Positions 23,795-32,572 of a stretch of 42,083 nucleotides of DNA are shown piece by piece (within the stretch, counting starts at the first letter, position 1; each line of letters begins with the position of its first letter). The DNA comes from Nonomuraea antri. Its GTDB lineage: Bacteria; Actinomycetota; Actinomycetes; Streptosporangiales; Streptosporangiaceae. The position numbers and the translations under genes are program-made. A model generated the notes under the pieces. That model was not told the origin of the DNA. It searched no databases and saw nothing but the letters and a program-made list of their open reading frames with translations. The stretch is taken from positions 1 through 42,083 of the forward strand of contig NZ_JABCPZ010000081.1 in NCBI RefSeq assembly GCF_013283785.1, given 5' to 3'.

Positions 23795-26700
23795 ATGAGA
23801 ACGGACGGAGAAGAACTTCCTTGTGATGGCCTGGGGGACGTCCACGTGGATTTCTTTGTGCTGGGAATGTTGGAGGCCGTGCTCGACGGGCGAAGCGTGG
23901 CTCTCGGGGGAGTCAGGCAGCAGACCATCCTCGCCGCGCTCCTGCTCGCGCCGACGCGAACGGCGAGCATGGGACGGCTGGTCGAATCACTGTACGGCGA
24001 CAGTCCGCCGCCGACCGCGCGATCTCAGGTGCAGATCTGCGTGTCCGCGTTGCGCCGGATGTTCGCCGTCCACGGCCTGGCGGATCTCATCTCGACCCAA
24101 TCGCAGGGCTACACGCTGCAGGTGCCGTACGAGCGGATCGACTGCCACCGGTTCGAGAGCCTGCTCGCCCAGGCCGGGCACGCGAGGGACAGCGGGCGCG
24201 GCGAGCGGGCGATCGCGCACTACCGGGCCGCGCTCGGGCTGTGGCGCGGGCCCGCGCTCGAAGGCATCGACAGCAGGCTCGTGCGCTCGGCGGTGAGCAG
24301 GCTCACGGAGTCGCGCATCACCGCGAACGAGGAGTGCCTGGAGCTGGAGCTGGCCGCCGGGCGGCATCACGAGCTGGTGGCGGAGCTGACCGGGCTGGTG
24401 GCCGAGCACCCCTTGCGCGAGCGCCTGCGCGGCCAGCTCATGCTGGCCCTCTACCGCTCCGGCCGGCGGGACGAGGCGCTACGCGTGTTCACCGACGCGG
24501 AACGCACGATGATCGACGAGCTCGGCATCGAGCCCAACGCCCGGCTGAGACAGCTCGAAAGCGCGATCCGGGGCGCCGATCCCGGCCTCGACCTGCGCTC
24601 CGCCGCCGTGCTCTCCTCGTCGGCCAGAGTGCCCGCCGCGCCGCGGATGTTGCCGACCGACATCGCCGACTTCACCGGCCGCGAGGGGGAGGTGGAGCGC
24701 ATCCGGCGGCACGTGCTCGACGGCGACGGCCCGGGGGTGCCCATCATCGCCGTGCTCGGCCCGCCGGGCATCGGCAAGACGTGCGCCGCGGTCCACGCCT
24801 CGCACACGGTCGCCGCGCGCTTCCCCGACGGCCAGCTCTTCGCGGACCTGCGGGGCGGCGTCTCCCGTCCGATCAGCCCCATGCGGGTGCTCGAACGCTT
24901 CCTGCGCGTGATGGGCGTGCGCGGCACCGCGCAGCCCGACAGCCTGGACGCGCGGGCCGAGATGTTCCGCGCGCTGCTGGGCGACCGCAGAATGCTGATG
25001 CTGCTGGACGACGTGAGCAGCGAGAGCCAGATCCTGCCGCTGCTGCCGGTCGACCCGGGCTCGGCCGTCATCATCACCAGCCGCAGCCGCCTGACCGGGC
25101 TGCCCGGGGTGGTCCATCTCTCGCTCGACTCCTTCAAACCCCACCAGTCGGTGGAGCTTCTGGCCAGGATCGCGGGCACCAGCCGCATGATCGCCGAGCC
25201 GGGGCGGGCGGAGGAGCTGGCCGAACTGTGCGGGCAGCTCCCGCTGGCGCTGCGCATCGCCGGGGTCAGGCTGGCCGCCCGCCCCCACTGGACGATCGGG
25301 CAGCTCGCGGACCGGCTGCAGGACGAGACCCGCAGGCTGGACGAGCTCAAGCACGGCGACATGGGCATCAGGCCGAGCATCTCGCTCATGTACGAGTCGG
25401 TCAGCGAAGGCGCCCGCCGCCTCTTCCGCCGCCTGGCCATCCTGGACACCCAGGTCTTCTCCGCCTGGATCGCCGCCGCGCTGATGGACCTGCCCTTCGC
25501 CGAGGCGCGGGAACTGCTCGACGACCTGATGGACGCGCAACTCGTGGAGCGCGTCGGCACCGGCTCGCACCCCCGGTACCGCTTCCACGACCTCGTCCGG
25601 GTCTTCGCCCGCGAGCATCTGGCCGCCGACGAGCCCCCGGGCGAGCGGGCCGACGCCCTGGCCAGGGTCCTCGGCGGCCTGCTGTGCCTGGCGGACGCGG
25701 CACGCAGGCACCAGGACACCGGCGAAGCCAGGATCAGCGGCCCCGTCCTGCCGTGGCGGCTGCCCGACGACCTGGTGGAGGAACTCGTCGCCGCGCCGAT
25801 GTCCTGGTACGAGCGGGAACGCCCGACACTGATCTCCGGGATCAGGCAGGCGGCCCAGGCCGGATTCGTCGAGCTCTGCTGGGGGCTGGCGATCAGCGCG
25901 GTGACCCTGTTCGAGTCCAGCGTCTACCTCGACGACTGGCGGGAGACCCACCGGATCGCGCTGGCGGTGACACGGCAGGCCGACGACCGGCGCGGACAGG
26001 CCGCCATCCTCTACTCGACGGGTTCGCTGCACCTGACCGAGCGGCGCTTCGACGACGCCAGGCGCGCGTTCGAGTCCGCCGCCGCGCTGTTCGGCGAGGT
26101 GGGTGACGACCAGGGCATGGCGCTCGTCGTCAGGAACCTCGGCCTGGTGCACCGGCTGGCCGGACGGCTGGAGGAAGCCGTCCGGCACTACGAGTGGGCG
26201 CTGGAGATCTTCAGCGAACTCGGTGACCGGGTCGCCGTCGCCCAGGTGCTGCACGGGGTCGCGGAGCTGGAGCTGGAGGCAGGGGACACGGGCCGGGCGC
26301 AGAGCCTGCTGGCCGAGGCGCTGCGGCTGAGCAGGGACACCGGGAACCGGCGGGTGGAGGCCAAGCTCCTGCACCGCATGGGGCAGGCCATGCTGGCGGC
26401 GGCCGCCCCGGCCCGGGCGGAGGAGAGCTTCGAGGCCGCCCTGGCCGTCACGCGCGCCATCGGCGACCTGGTCGGCCAGGCCTACGCCCTGCACGGCCTC
26501 GGCGAGGCGCGGCTGCGGCTCGGCGAGCCCGCCGCGGCGGGGGCCGCGCTGCGCGAGGCGCTGGACCTCTCCGTCGCCGCCAACGCCTGCTACGCCGAGG
26601 CTCGCATCCTGGTCGGCCTGGCCAAGCTGGCGCTGTATGACGAACGGCCGGAAGAGGCGGTCACCCACCTGCGGCGGGCGCTGGCGTTCTTCCGCCGGCT

Positions 26701-26890
26701 GGACGTGCCGCCGCACGAGGCACGCGTGCTGCTCCTGCTCGGCGAGGCGCATCGGGCGCTGGGGGCGGAGACGGCGGCCCGTGAGGCGCGGGAGCTGGCG
26801 GCGCCGCTGCTGGAGAAGCTGGGGCCGCGGGCGGGGCGGCGGCTGCGCAAGGAGATCGACGATCTGCCGGGCAACCCCTATTCCCCTTAA
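23795..26890 (+). CDS. AfsR-type SARP regulator with NB-ARC and TPR domains
   Basis: 1031 residues. Domains in order: OmpR-type winged helix (about 20-110, GGVRQQTILAALLLAPTRTASMGRLVESLYG); bacterial transcriptional activator domain (about 115-262, ending DELGIEPNARLRQLESAI); NB-ARC ATPase (about 290-560, P-loop GPPGIGKT at 322-329 and MLLDDVSSE near 406); and C-terminal tetratricopeptide repeats (about 680-1000). This is the architecture of AfsR and of large pathway-specific antibiotic regulators. ATG 23795 has a weak ribosome site; GTG 23846, preceded by GGGGGA, would begin VDFFVLGMLEAV directly at the winged helix and is a credible alternative. Probably a cluster activator whose ATPase/TPR part tunes DNA binding. 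Confidence 0.94.
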   Translation: MRTDGEELPCDGLGDVHVDFFVLGMLEAVLDGRSVALGGVRQQTILAALLLAPTRTASMGRLVESLYGDSPPPTARSQVQICVSALRRMFAVHGLADLISTQSQGYTLQVPYERIDCHRFESLLAQAGHARDSGRGERAIAHYRAALGLWRGPALEGIDSRLVRSAVSRLTESRITANEECLELELAAGRHHELVAELTGLVAEHPLRERLRGQLMLALYRSGRRDEALRVFTDAERTMIDELGIEPNARLRQLESAIRGADPGLDLRSAAVLSSSARVPAAPRMLPTDIADFTGREGEVERIRRHVLDGDGPGVPIIAVLGPPGIGKTCAAVHASHTVAARFPDGQLFADLRGGVSRPISPMRVLERFLRVMGVRGTAQPDSLDARAEMFRALLGDRRMLMLLDDVSSESQILPLLPVDPGSAVIITSRSRLTGLPGVVHLSLDSFKPHQSVELLARIAGTSRMIAEPGRAEELAELCGQLPLALRIAGVRLAARPHWTIGQLADRLQDETRRLDELKHGDMGIRPSISLMYESVSEGARRLFRRLAILDTQVFSAWIAAALMDLPFAEARELLDDLMDAQLVERVGTGSHPRYRFHDLVRVFAREHLAADEPPGERADALARVLGGLLCLADAARRHQDTGEARISGPVLPWRLPDDLVEELVAAPMSWYERERPTLISGIRQAAQAGFVELCWGLAISAVTLFESSVYLDDWRETHRIALAVTRQADDRRGQAAILYSTGSLHLTERRFDDARRAFESAAALFGEVGDDQGMALVVRNLGLVHRLAGRLEEAVRHYEWALEIFSELGDRVAVAQVLHGVAELELEAGDTGRAQSLLAEALRLSRDTGNRRVEAKLLHRMGQAMLAAAAPARAEESFEAALAVTRAIGDLVGQAYALHGLGEARLRLGEPAAAGAALREALDLSVAANACYAEARILVGLAKLALYDERPEEAVTHLRRALAFFRRLDVPPHEARVLLLLGEAHRALGAETAAREARELAAPLLEKLGPRAGRRLRKEIDDLPGNPYSP

Positions 26891-26965
26891 TCCGGCTCCC
26901 GTGCCTTTTCCCGGTGTGCGCCGCATGCCTACGCTTTTTTTCGGGAATCGGACCGAGGAGCTGAC

Positions 26966-27727
26966 GTGATCAAGGAAATTCTGCCGTCCTCAGTGGTCGC
27001 CGTCGACACTTTCGACGACATTCCCCACGCGATGCTGTTCCCCGAAGAAGAAGTGGTGATCGAGCGATCGGTGGAGAAACGCCGCAAGGAGTTCATCACC
27101 GCGCGGGCGTGCGCCCGCAGAGCGCTCGGCCTGCTCGGCAGGCCGCCGGCGCCGATCCTGCCCGGGCCGCGGGGCGAGCCCCGCTGGCCGATGGGCGTGG
27201 TCGGCAGCATCACGCACTGCGCGGGCTACCGCGGCGTGGTGCTCGGCGAGTCCACCGGCGTCGTCACGATCGGCATCGACGCCGAGCCGGACGAGGAACT
27301 GCCGTTCGGGGTGCTGGAGGCCATCGCGCTGCCGGCCGAACTGGCCCAGGTCGACCGGCTGCGGGCGGCGCATCCCGAGGTGTGCTGGGACCGGTTGCTG
27401 TTCTGCGCGAAGGAAGCGGTGTACAAGGCGTGGTTCCCGCTGACCAACCGCTGGCTGAGCTTCGAGAACGCGCTGGTCACGCTGGATCCCGCGGGGACGT
27501 TCTCCGCCCGCCTGCTCGTCCCCGGCGCCATGGTGGAGGGACAGGTGCTCAAGAGCTTCACCGGGCGCTGGCTGGCCAGGCGGGGCCTGCTGGCGACCGC
27601 CATCGTCAGGGCCGCCGGTCGCCGGCCGGGTCATCTCCAAGAGGCCACCCAGTGGTCGGCCCCCAGCAAGTCGGCCGCGAACCGGACGGCGGACTCGGGT
27701 GACCGGTCACGCACCACGTCGCTGTAG
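26966..27727 (+). CDS. 4'-phosphopantetheinyl transferase, Sfp/EntD type
   Basis: 253 residues. It transfers the phosphopantetheine arm of CoA to the conserved Ser of carrier domains. Marks: RRKEFITARACARRAL near the N-terminus (CoA-binding region), the Mg-binding GIDAE (103-107) and the KEAVYKAW motif (149-156). GTG 26966 follows GAGGAG. The natural targets here are the PKS ACP at the right edge and the free-standing carrier at 34119-34388. The last 30 or so residues extend past the usual fold end and overlap the convergent DUF4253 gene by 97 bases, so the C-terminal tail may be dispensable. Confidence 0.93.
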   Translation: MIKEILPSSVVAVDTFDDIPHAMLFPEEEVVIERSVEKRRKEFITARACARRALGLLGRPPAPILPGPRGEPRWPMGVVGSITHCAGYRGVVLGESTGVVTIGIDAEPDEELPFGVLEAIALPAELAQVDRLRAAHPEVCWDRLLFCAKEAVYKAWFPLTNRWLSFENALVTLDPAGTFSARLLVPGAMVEGQVLKSFTGRWLARRGLLATAIVRAAGRRPGHLQEATQWSAPSKSAANRTADSGDRSRTTSL

Positions 27728-28374
27728 CCGATCAGCTCCCAGGCCAGATGCCAGGCGTCGGGCCTGGTCAGCGGGGGACGCCGGACGATGAACTCGGCGC
27801 TGCAGTCGGTCATGGCCACCAGTTCTGCGCCGTAGCGCTCGTACAGGCGGCGCAGCACCACGGTGTGCTCCACGGGGCTCGGGTAGCGGTTCCAGCCGCC
27901 GTAGTTGAGCAGCGCGGGCACCTGCCAGCCCGCATCGACCGGCATCAGCGCCAGGTAGGCCCGGCTGACGCCGCCCAGCAGCGTGGGCGCGAGCGGTTCG
28001 AACCCGTCCGGCCGCGACGGAACGCCGGCGACCGGCGGATCCTGGACGTCCCGAACGGGCGGGCCGGGGAAATCCGGCCGGGTGCCATCCGGGTCGCCGT
28101 CGCACAGCCGCGCCGCGCGCCGGAGCGTCTCGTGCAGCGGCATGGTGATGTCCGGCAGCGTCCAGTGGAACTCGAGCTGGGCCGGGAACGACTGATCGAT
28201 CAGCACCGGCCAGCACGACGTGACGGACCGCGCCGCCAGGACCGCGCGGCGCCGCTCGGCGGCGGGCAGGCCGGTCAGCGGCACGCCCGTGACCTCGATG
28301 CCCTCCGGCGTGGTGAACAGCGGCCGCGCCTGGTCGAGATCGGCCGTCGTGGGGCGCTCATGAAGAATGCGCAT
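27631..28374 (-). CDS. DUF4253 domain protein
   Basis: 247 residues from ATG 28374. The frame is open upstream to 28521, but the extra part is low-complexity and falls in a repeat-rich intergenic region; GAGGAAGG lies 13 bases before the chosen start. The C-terminal 120 residues match DUF4253: LLNYGGWNRYPSPVEHTVVLRRLYERYGAELVAMT, then RPPLTRPDAWHLAWELIGYSDVV. The family has no established function and is scattered in actinomycetes, where it may have an immunity or accessory role (unproven). It is the only leftward gene in this part of the cluster. It converges on the PPTase gene with a 97-base overlap and diverges from the split phosphotransferase operon. It may be a bystander. Confidence 0.75.
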   Translation of the reverse strand: MRILHERPTTADLDQARPLFTTPEGIEVTGVPLTGLPAAERRRAVLAARSVTSCWPVLIDQSFPAQLEFHWTLPDITMPLHETLRRAARLCDGDPDGTRPDFPGPPVRDVQDPPVAGVPSRPDGFEPLAPTLLGGVSRAYLALMPVDAGWQVPALLNYGGWNRYPSPVEHTVVLRRLYERYGAELVAMTDCSAEFIVRRPPLTRPDAWHLAWELIGYSDVVRDRSPESAVRFAADLLGADHWVASWR

Positions 28375-28401
28375 CGGCTCATCATCGCCTTCCTCTGCGG
28401 T

Positions 28402-28419
28402 ATTCGCGATAATTCGCGA
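28402..28419. repeat. ATTCGCGA direct repeat, 10-bp period
   Basis: ATTCGCGA occurs at 28402-28409 and 28412-28419 in the divergent intergenic region, immediately upstream of the DUF4253 start. Confidence 0.5.
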
Positions 28420-28447
28420 CGATACGCCGGGCGAAATATCAGCTGCA

Positions 28448-28483
28448 CCCCTATTGCCCCCTAGTGCGGGTGCTCGCCCCCTA
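28448..28483. promoter_or_regulatory. Three CCCCTA elements in 10-bp phase
   Basis: CCCCTA at 28448-28453, 28458-28463 and 28478-28483: same helical face, offsets 10 and 20 bp, ending 16 bases before the candidate -35 box of the phosphotransferase operon. Likely an operator for a cooperative regulator (inference). Confidence 0.45.
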
Positions 28484-28499
28484 AAGAATCGCTGAGACA

Positions 28500-28529
28500 T
28501 TGAGCCGCCATTTAGCTGCATGGTACGAA
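28500..28529 (+). promoter_or_regulatory. Candidate promoter of the split-phosphotransferase operon
   Basis: TTGAGC at 28500-28505 and TACGAA at 28524-28529 with an 18-bp spacer resemble -35/-10 hexamers and would start transcription near 28536, about 58 bases before the GTG start. GTGCAT is then repeated at 28535 and 28545, again 10 bp apart. Confidence 0.45.
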
Positions 28530-28593
28530 CTCAAGTGCATATTCGTGCATTTCGCGATTTCGGGCAACCATGCCCGAGGAGGGCTGAACCATC

Positions 28594-29487
28594 GTGAAAC
28601 TCAGCTACAGAGCCGGTATCCACTGGCTCGGCGAGGCGGGACCCGCACAGGACCCGTCGGTCGTAGGTGGCAAGGCGGCCACTCTGAGCCGTCTGGCGGC
28701 CGGATTCGACGTGCCGCCCGGCTTCGGCGTCGTGGGAGAGTCCGGCGAGTCCGAGCCGGACGAGCACGACATCGCGGCCGCCTACGCGCGGCTCTCACGG
28801 CTGCGCGGCCAGGAGGCGGTGCCCGTGGCGGTCCGCTCGTCGGCCATCGACGAGGACGGGGCCCAGGCGTCGTTCGCGGGGCAGAACGAGACGTACCTCA
28901 ACGTGCGCGGCGCCGAGGCGGTCGTCGCCGCCGTACGCGCCTGCGTCGCCTCCTTCGGTTCCGAGCGCGCGCTCGACTACCGCAGGCAGCACGGTCTCGA
29001 CGGAGGTTCCGGCCAGTACGCGGTCCTCGTCCAGGAACTCGTGATCGCCGACGTGTCCGGCGTGGCGTTCAGCGTCGACCCGGTCAGCGGCTCGCGCGGC
29101 CAGGTCGTCATCAACGCGAGCTGGGGTCTGGGCGAGAGCGTCGTCGGCGGCACCGTCACCCCCGACACCTACGCCTACGACGTCGGCACCGGGGACGTCT
29201 CCGTGTCCCCGGCCGACAAGCAGCGCATGACCGTCGCCGTGGCGGGCGGCACCGCCGAGGTCGGCGTGCCCCCGCGGCTGCGCGAGGCGCCCGTGCTGAG
29301 CACGGCTCAGGCGGAGACGACCGCGCGGCTGGCACTGGAGCTGGAGAAGACCTGCGGCCACCCGGTGGACATCGAGTTCGCCTGGGCCGGCGGCCGGCTC
29401 CACCTCCTGCAGTGCCGTCCCATCACGACGTTGGACACCCCGGCCGGCGGCGTCGGCGCGAAGAACGAGAGCGAGGCGGGAGCATGA
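28594..29487 (+). CDS. ATP-grasp (PEP-synthase/PPDK N-terminal) subunit of a split phosphotransferase
   Basis: 297 residues from GTG 28594, with GAGGAGGG about 12 bases upstream. The whole chain equals the ATP-binding domain of PEP synthase and rifampin phosphotransferase: GGKAATLSRLAAGFDVPPGFGV near the start, VRSSAIDEDGAQASFAGQNETYLNV near 78-102, and a C-terminal DIEFAWAGGRLHLLQCRPIT. In whole enzymes this domain phosphorylates a mobile His domain using ATP; here that His domain is in the next gene, which starts inside this gene's stop (ATGA). The pair totals 861 residues, matching one-piece rifampin phosphotransferase. Possible roles are phosphorylating a hydroxyl of the product (self-resistance) or activating an intermediate. 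Confidence 0.88.
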   Translation: MKLSYRAGIHWLGEAGPAQDPSVVGGKAATLSRLAAGFDVPPGFGVVGESGESEPDEHDIAAAYARLSRLRGQEAVPVAVRSSAIDEDGAQASFAGQNETYLNVRGAEAVVAAVRACVASFGSERALDYRRQHGLDGGSGQYAVLVQELVIADVSGVAFSVDPVSGSRGQVVINASWGLGESVVGGTVTPDTYAYDVGTGDVSVSPADKQRMTVAVAGGTAEVGVPPRLREAPVLSTAQAETTARLALELEKTCGHPVDIEFAWAGGRLHLLQCRPITTLDTPAGGVGAKNESEAGA

Positions 29488-31178
29488 GCATCGACCAGGG
29501 CCAGGAGCTCGGGCAGAACGACTTCCCCGTCGTCTGGTCCGAACCCGGAGACGAGGCGCTGCAGTGGCGCTTCTTCACCCAGAGCTTCCCCAACCAGGTG
29601 CCGCCGCTGGAGTTCGACGTGCTCGTCCGGCGCATCATGAGCGGCGCCGACTACGCGTTCACCGAGCTCAAGGGCTCCTTCCAGGAGACGCTCGCCCGGC
29701 GCGTCAACACCTACGTCTACCGCGCCATGGGCCCGGCCCGCCCCGACGCGCCGGAAGACCCCGCGGGAGCGGCGGCGCTGCGTGCGCTGCGGGCCGGCGT
29801 GGACGACCTGGCACGGGCCTGGGCCGAGGACTACCTGCCGCAGCTACAGGCGTTCCTCGACGACTTCAGCGGCATCGACGTGACTGGCCTGTCCGACGCC
29901 GAGCTGGTGTCGCTGTACGACCGGGCGACCGATCGGCTCACCCGGCTGTGGGAACTGCACTTCATGATCCTCTTTCCCGCCGCGGCGGCGGTCAACGAGT
30001 ACGACCGCACCTACCGGGAGCTGTTCGGGGAGGAGGACCCGCTGGCGCCGTACCGGCTGCTCAGCGGCCTGCCGAACAAGACCGTCGAGGCGGGCAGGGA
30101 GCTGTGGCGGCTGAGCCGGGTGGCCGGCGGCGTGCCCGAGGTGCGCGCGGTGCTGGAGAGCGCGCCGGCCGAGCAGGTCGTCGCGGCGCTGGAGAGGATC
30201 GAGGCCGCCAAGGGCTTCCTGGACGAGCTGCGCGCGTTCCTGAACAGGTACGGGCAGCGCGGCGACATGTGCAGCCTGACCGCGGAGAGCTGGGTGGAGA
30301 ACCCCGTCGGCGTCGTCCGCAACCTCAGCGTCTACCTGCGGCGGCCCGACAGCGCCTCCCCCGAGCACACCCAGGGCGTCGCGGCCGCGGAGCGCGAACT
30401 GGCCGTGGCCGAGGCGCGTGAACGGCTCGCCGGGTATCCCCGGCCGGTCGCCGAGCTGTTCGAGCAGCTGCTGGCCGCCGCCCAGGCGGGCAGCGTGCTG
30501 ACCGAGGACCACACGTTCTACATCGACTACGGCGGCGTCTACCAGATCCGCCGCATCATCCTGGAAATGGGCGGGCGGCTGGTCGCGGCCGGCGCCCTGG
30601 ACGAGGTCGCGGACGTGTTCCTGCTCGGCTCCGGCGATCTGCGCGCGGCGCTGACCGCACGGGACGGCCTGGACGCGCGCGCGGTGGCCGCCGGGAACGC
30701 CGCCGAGATGCGCAGGTTCGCCGGCATCACCCCGGAGCCCGTGATCGGCTCGGACGCGCCGCCGCAGATCACCCCCGCGTTCATGGTCTTCATGGGCAGC
30801 CTGGCGGGGATGGCCGCGCCGCCGCCCTGGATGGCCGTGGCCGCCGAGCCCGGCACCCTGCGCGGGACCGCGGGCGCCGCGGGAGTGGTGCGCGGGATCG
30901 CGCGGATCGTGCACACCCTGGAGGAGTCCGGCCGGCTCGGCCCGGGAGAGATCCTGGTCGCGCCGACCACCGCGCCCCCGTGGACGCCGTTGTTCGCCAT
31001 CGCCGGCGGCGTCATCACCGACACCGGCGGCGTGCTGTCGCACTGCGCGGTCGTCGCCAGGGAGTACGGAGTGCCCACCGTGGTCGGCGCCGCGGGAGCG
31101 ACGCAGACCATCAAGGACGGCCAGCTGGTGGAGCTCGACGGCGGCACCGGCATCGTGAGGCTGCTGGAGGAGACGTGA
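29484..31178 (+). CDS. Substrate-binding and swivelling-His subunit of the split phosphotransferase
   Basis: 564 residues. Residues about 1-450 are a mostly helical domain in the place of the substrate-binding domain of rifampin phosphotransferase (LEFDVLVRRIMSGADYAF, HFMILFPAAAAVNEYDRTY, LTEDHTFYIDYGGVYQIRR). Residues about 470-564 are the PEP-utilising mobile domain with the phospho-acceptor His520 in TGGVLSHCAVVAREYGVPTVVG (cited as two overlapping pieces: TGGVLSHCAVV and VAREYGVPTVVG). ATG 29484 overlaps the partner's stop, and its own stop overlaps the MFS start (GTGA), so three proteins are made in a coupled way. Sequence of the substrate domain is not close enough to memory to name a substrate; it need not be a rifamycin. 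Confidence 0.87.
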   Translation: MSIDQGQELGQNDFPVVWSEPGDEALQWRFFTQSFPNQVPPLEFDVLVRRIMSGADYAFTELKGSFQETLARRVNTYVYRAMGPARPDAPEDPAGAAALRALRAGVDDLARAWAEDYLPQLQAFLDDFSGIDVTGLSDAELVSLYDRATDRLTRLWELHFMILFPAAAAVNEYDRTYRELFGEEDPLAPYRLLSGLPNKTVEAGRELWRLSRVAGGVPEVRAVLESAPAEQVVAALERIEAAKGFLDELRAFLNRYGQRGDMCSLTAESWVENPVGVVRNLSVYLRRPDSASPEHTQGVAAAERELAVAEARERLAGYPRPVAELFEQLLAAAQAGSVLTEDHTFYIDYGGVYQIRRIILEMGGRLVAAGALDEVADVFLLGSGDLRAALTARDGLDARAVAAGNAAEMRRFAGITPEPVIGSDAPPQITPAFMVFMGSLAGMAAPPPWMAVAAEPGTLRGTAGAAGVVRGIARIVHTLEESGRLGPGEILVAPTTAPPWTPLFAIAGGVITDTGGVLSHCAVVAREYGVPTVVGAAGATQTIKDGQLVELDGGTGIVRLLEET

Positions 31179-32572
31179 CCGGTGCAGGCGTGGCGCGCCT
31201 GCCGTTGATCATGGCCAGCGTCATGCTGGCCATCCTCATCGGCCCACTCAACTCCACCATGATCGCCGTGGCGCTGCCCGCCGTTTCGCACGACCTGCAC
31301 CTGCCGTACGGTGGCGAGAACGCGCTGGTCACCGTCTATCTGATCGCCATGTCGTGCCTGCTGCCCATCGCGGGGAAGCTGGGCGACCGCTACGGCCGCA
31401 GGCAGACCATACTGGCCGGACTCGCGCTGTTCTTCCTCGCCTCGCTGGGCGGGACGATCGCCGGCAACCTGCCCCTGCTCGTCGCCTTCCGCGCGCTGCA
31501 GGCGGCCGGTGGCGCGCTGCTGCTGCCCAACGGCATGGCGCTGCTGCGCGACGTCGTACCGCCGGAGCGGCTGGGCAAGACGCTCGGCCTGGTGGGCGTG
31601 TCCGCGCCGCTGGCGGCGGCGGCCGGGCCGACCCTGGGCAGCATGCTCCTGGGGCTCACCGGCTGGCGCGGGGTGTTCGGGGTGAACCTGGTGCTGCTGC
31701 TGGTGCCCGTGGCGGCCGGATGGCTGATCCTGCCGCGCGGCGCGCCACGCCGGGCCGTGGGCGGCTTCGACGCGCTCGGCTCGCTGCTGCTGTGCGGGGT
31801 GCTGGTGACCTTCACCGAACTGCTCGGACTGCCGGGCTCCGGCCTGGCCGTCGCCGGCTGGGCGGTCGCGTTCGCGGTGACGCTGACGTTGTTCCTGATC
31901 AGGGTGCACCGCCACCCCGATCCCGTCGTCGCGCCGCGGCTGTTCCGCAGTCCGGGCTTCACCGCCGCCTCGATCGGCACCCTGCTCAGCAACGTCGTCA
32001 TGTACGGCGCCCTGCTCGCGCTGCCGTCGCTGATGGCCCAGCGCTGGGCGCCCACCACGACCGGAGCCGTGCTGTCGGCGATGCTGGCCGCGGTGGCGCT
32101 GCTGACTCCGCTCGGCGGCTGGCTGGTCGACCGCTTCGAGCCGCGCCTGATGGCCACGGCGGGTTTCGTCGTGGCCGGTGCGAGCCTGGCGCCGATCTGC
32201 TTCGCCGGGGCCGCGCTGACGCCGCTGCAGCTCAGCCTCTGCCTGGCGGCCTGCGGCATCGGGCTCGGCCTGGCCAACCCGGCGCTGCAGCTCGTCTCGA
32301 TCAGGGCCGTGGACCCGGCGGAGACCGGCATGGCGGGCGGAGTGGGCGCCACGGCCCGCTACCTGGGCAGCATCACCTGCTCCGCGCTGCTCGCCGGGCC
32401 GCTCGCGGCGGCCGTGCACCAGGGCGGCTTCGGCCCGCCTTTCTTGACCTTCACCGCCGCCGCGCTCCTGGGCACGGCGGCCATGGCACTCACCTATCGG
32501 AGGACGCGAATGGAGCCTGAGCCGGCACACGTACGTTCTGGAGGATCGAATGAAGTACGAGATTCTGGGTGA
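31175..32572 (+). CDS. MFS drug-efflux transporter, DHA2-like
   Basis: 465 residues from GTG 31175 (overlapping the upstream stop), hydrophobic throughout with about 13-14 predicted transmembrane helices, fitting the 14-helix drug:H+ antiporter group. Motif A is GKLGDRYGRRQ between helices 2 and 3; the antiporter motif C region reads APLAAAAGPTLGSMLLG in helix 5. It probably exports the cluster product or an intermediate. Co-transcription with the split phosphotransferase, and a 23-base overlap with the small SARP gene downstream, indicate shared control of modification, export and regulation. Confidence 0.92.
   Translation: MTGAGVARLPLIMASVMLAILIGPLNSTMIAVALPAVSHDLHLPYGGENALVTVYLIAMSCLLPIAGKLGDRYGRRQTILAGLALFFLASLGGTIAGNLPLLVAFRALQAAGGALLLPNGMALLRDVVPPERLGKTLGLVGVSAPLAAAAGPTLGSMLLGLTGWRGVFGVNLVLLLVPVAAGWLILPRGAPRRAVGGFDALGSLLLCGVLVTFTELLGLPGSGLAVAGWAVAFAVTLTLFLIRVHRHPDPVVAPRLFRSPGFTAASIGTLLSNVVMYGALLALPSLMAQRWAPTTTGAVLSAMLAAVALLTPLGGWLVDRFEPRLMATAGFVVAGASLAPICFAGAALTPLQLSLCLAACGIGLGLANPALQLVSIRAVDPAETGMAGGVGATARYLGSITCSALLAGPLAAAVHQGGFGPPFLTFTAAALLGTAAMALTYRRTRMEPEPAHVRSGGSNEVRDSG

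Noticed and set aside
28375..28521. N-terminal extension of the DUF4253 protein to position 28521
   Set aside because: The extra 49 residues match nothing, cross the phased repeats and overlap the likely promoter region; ATG 28374 is preferred.
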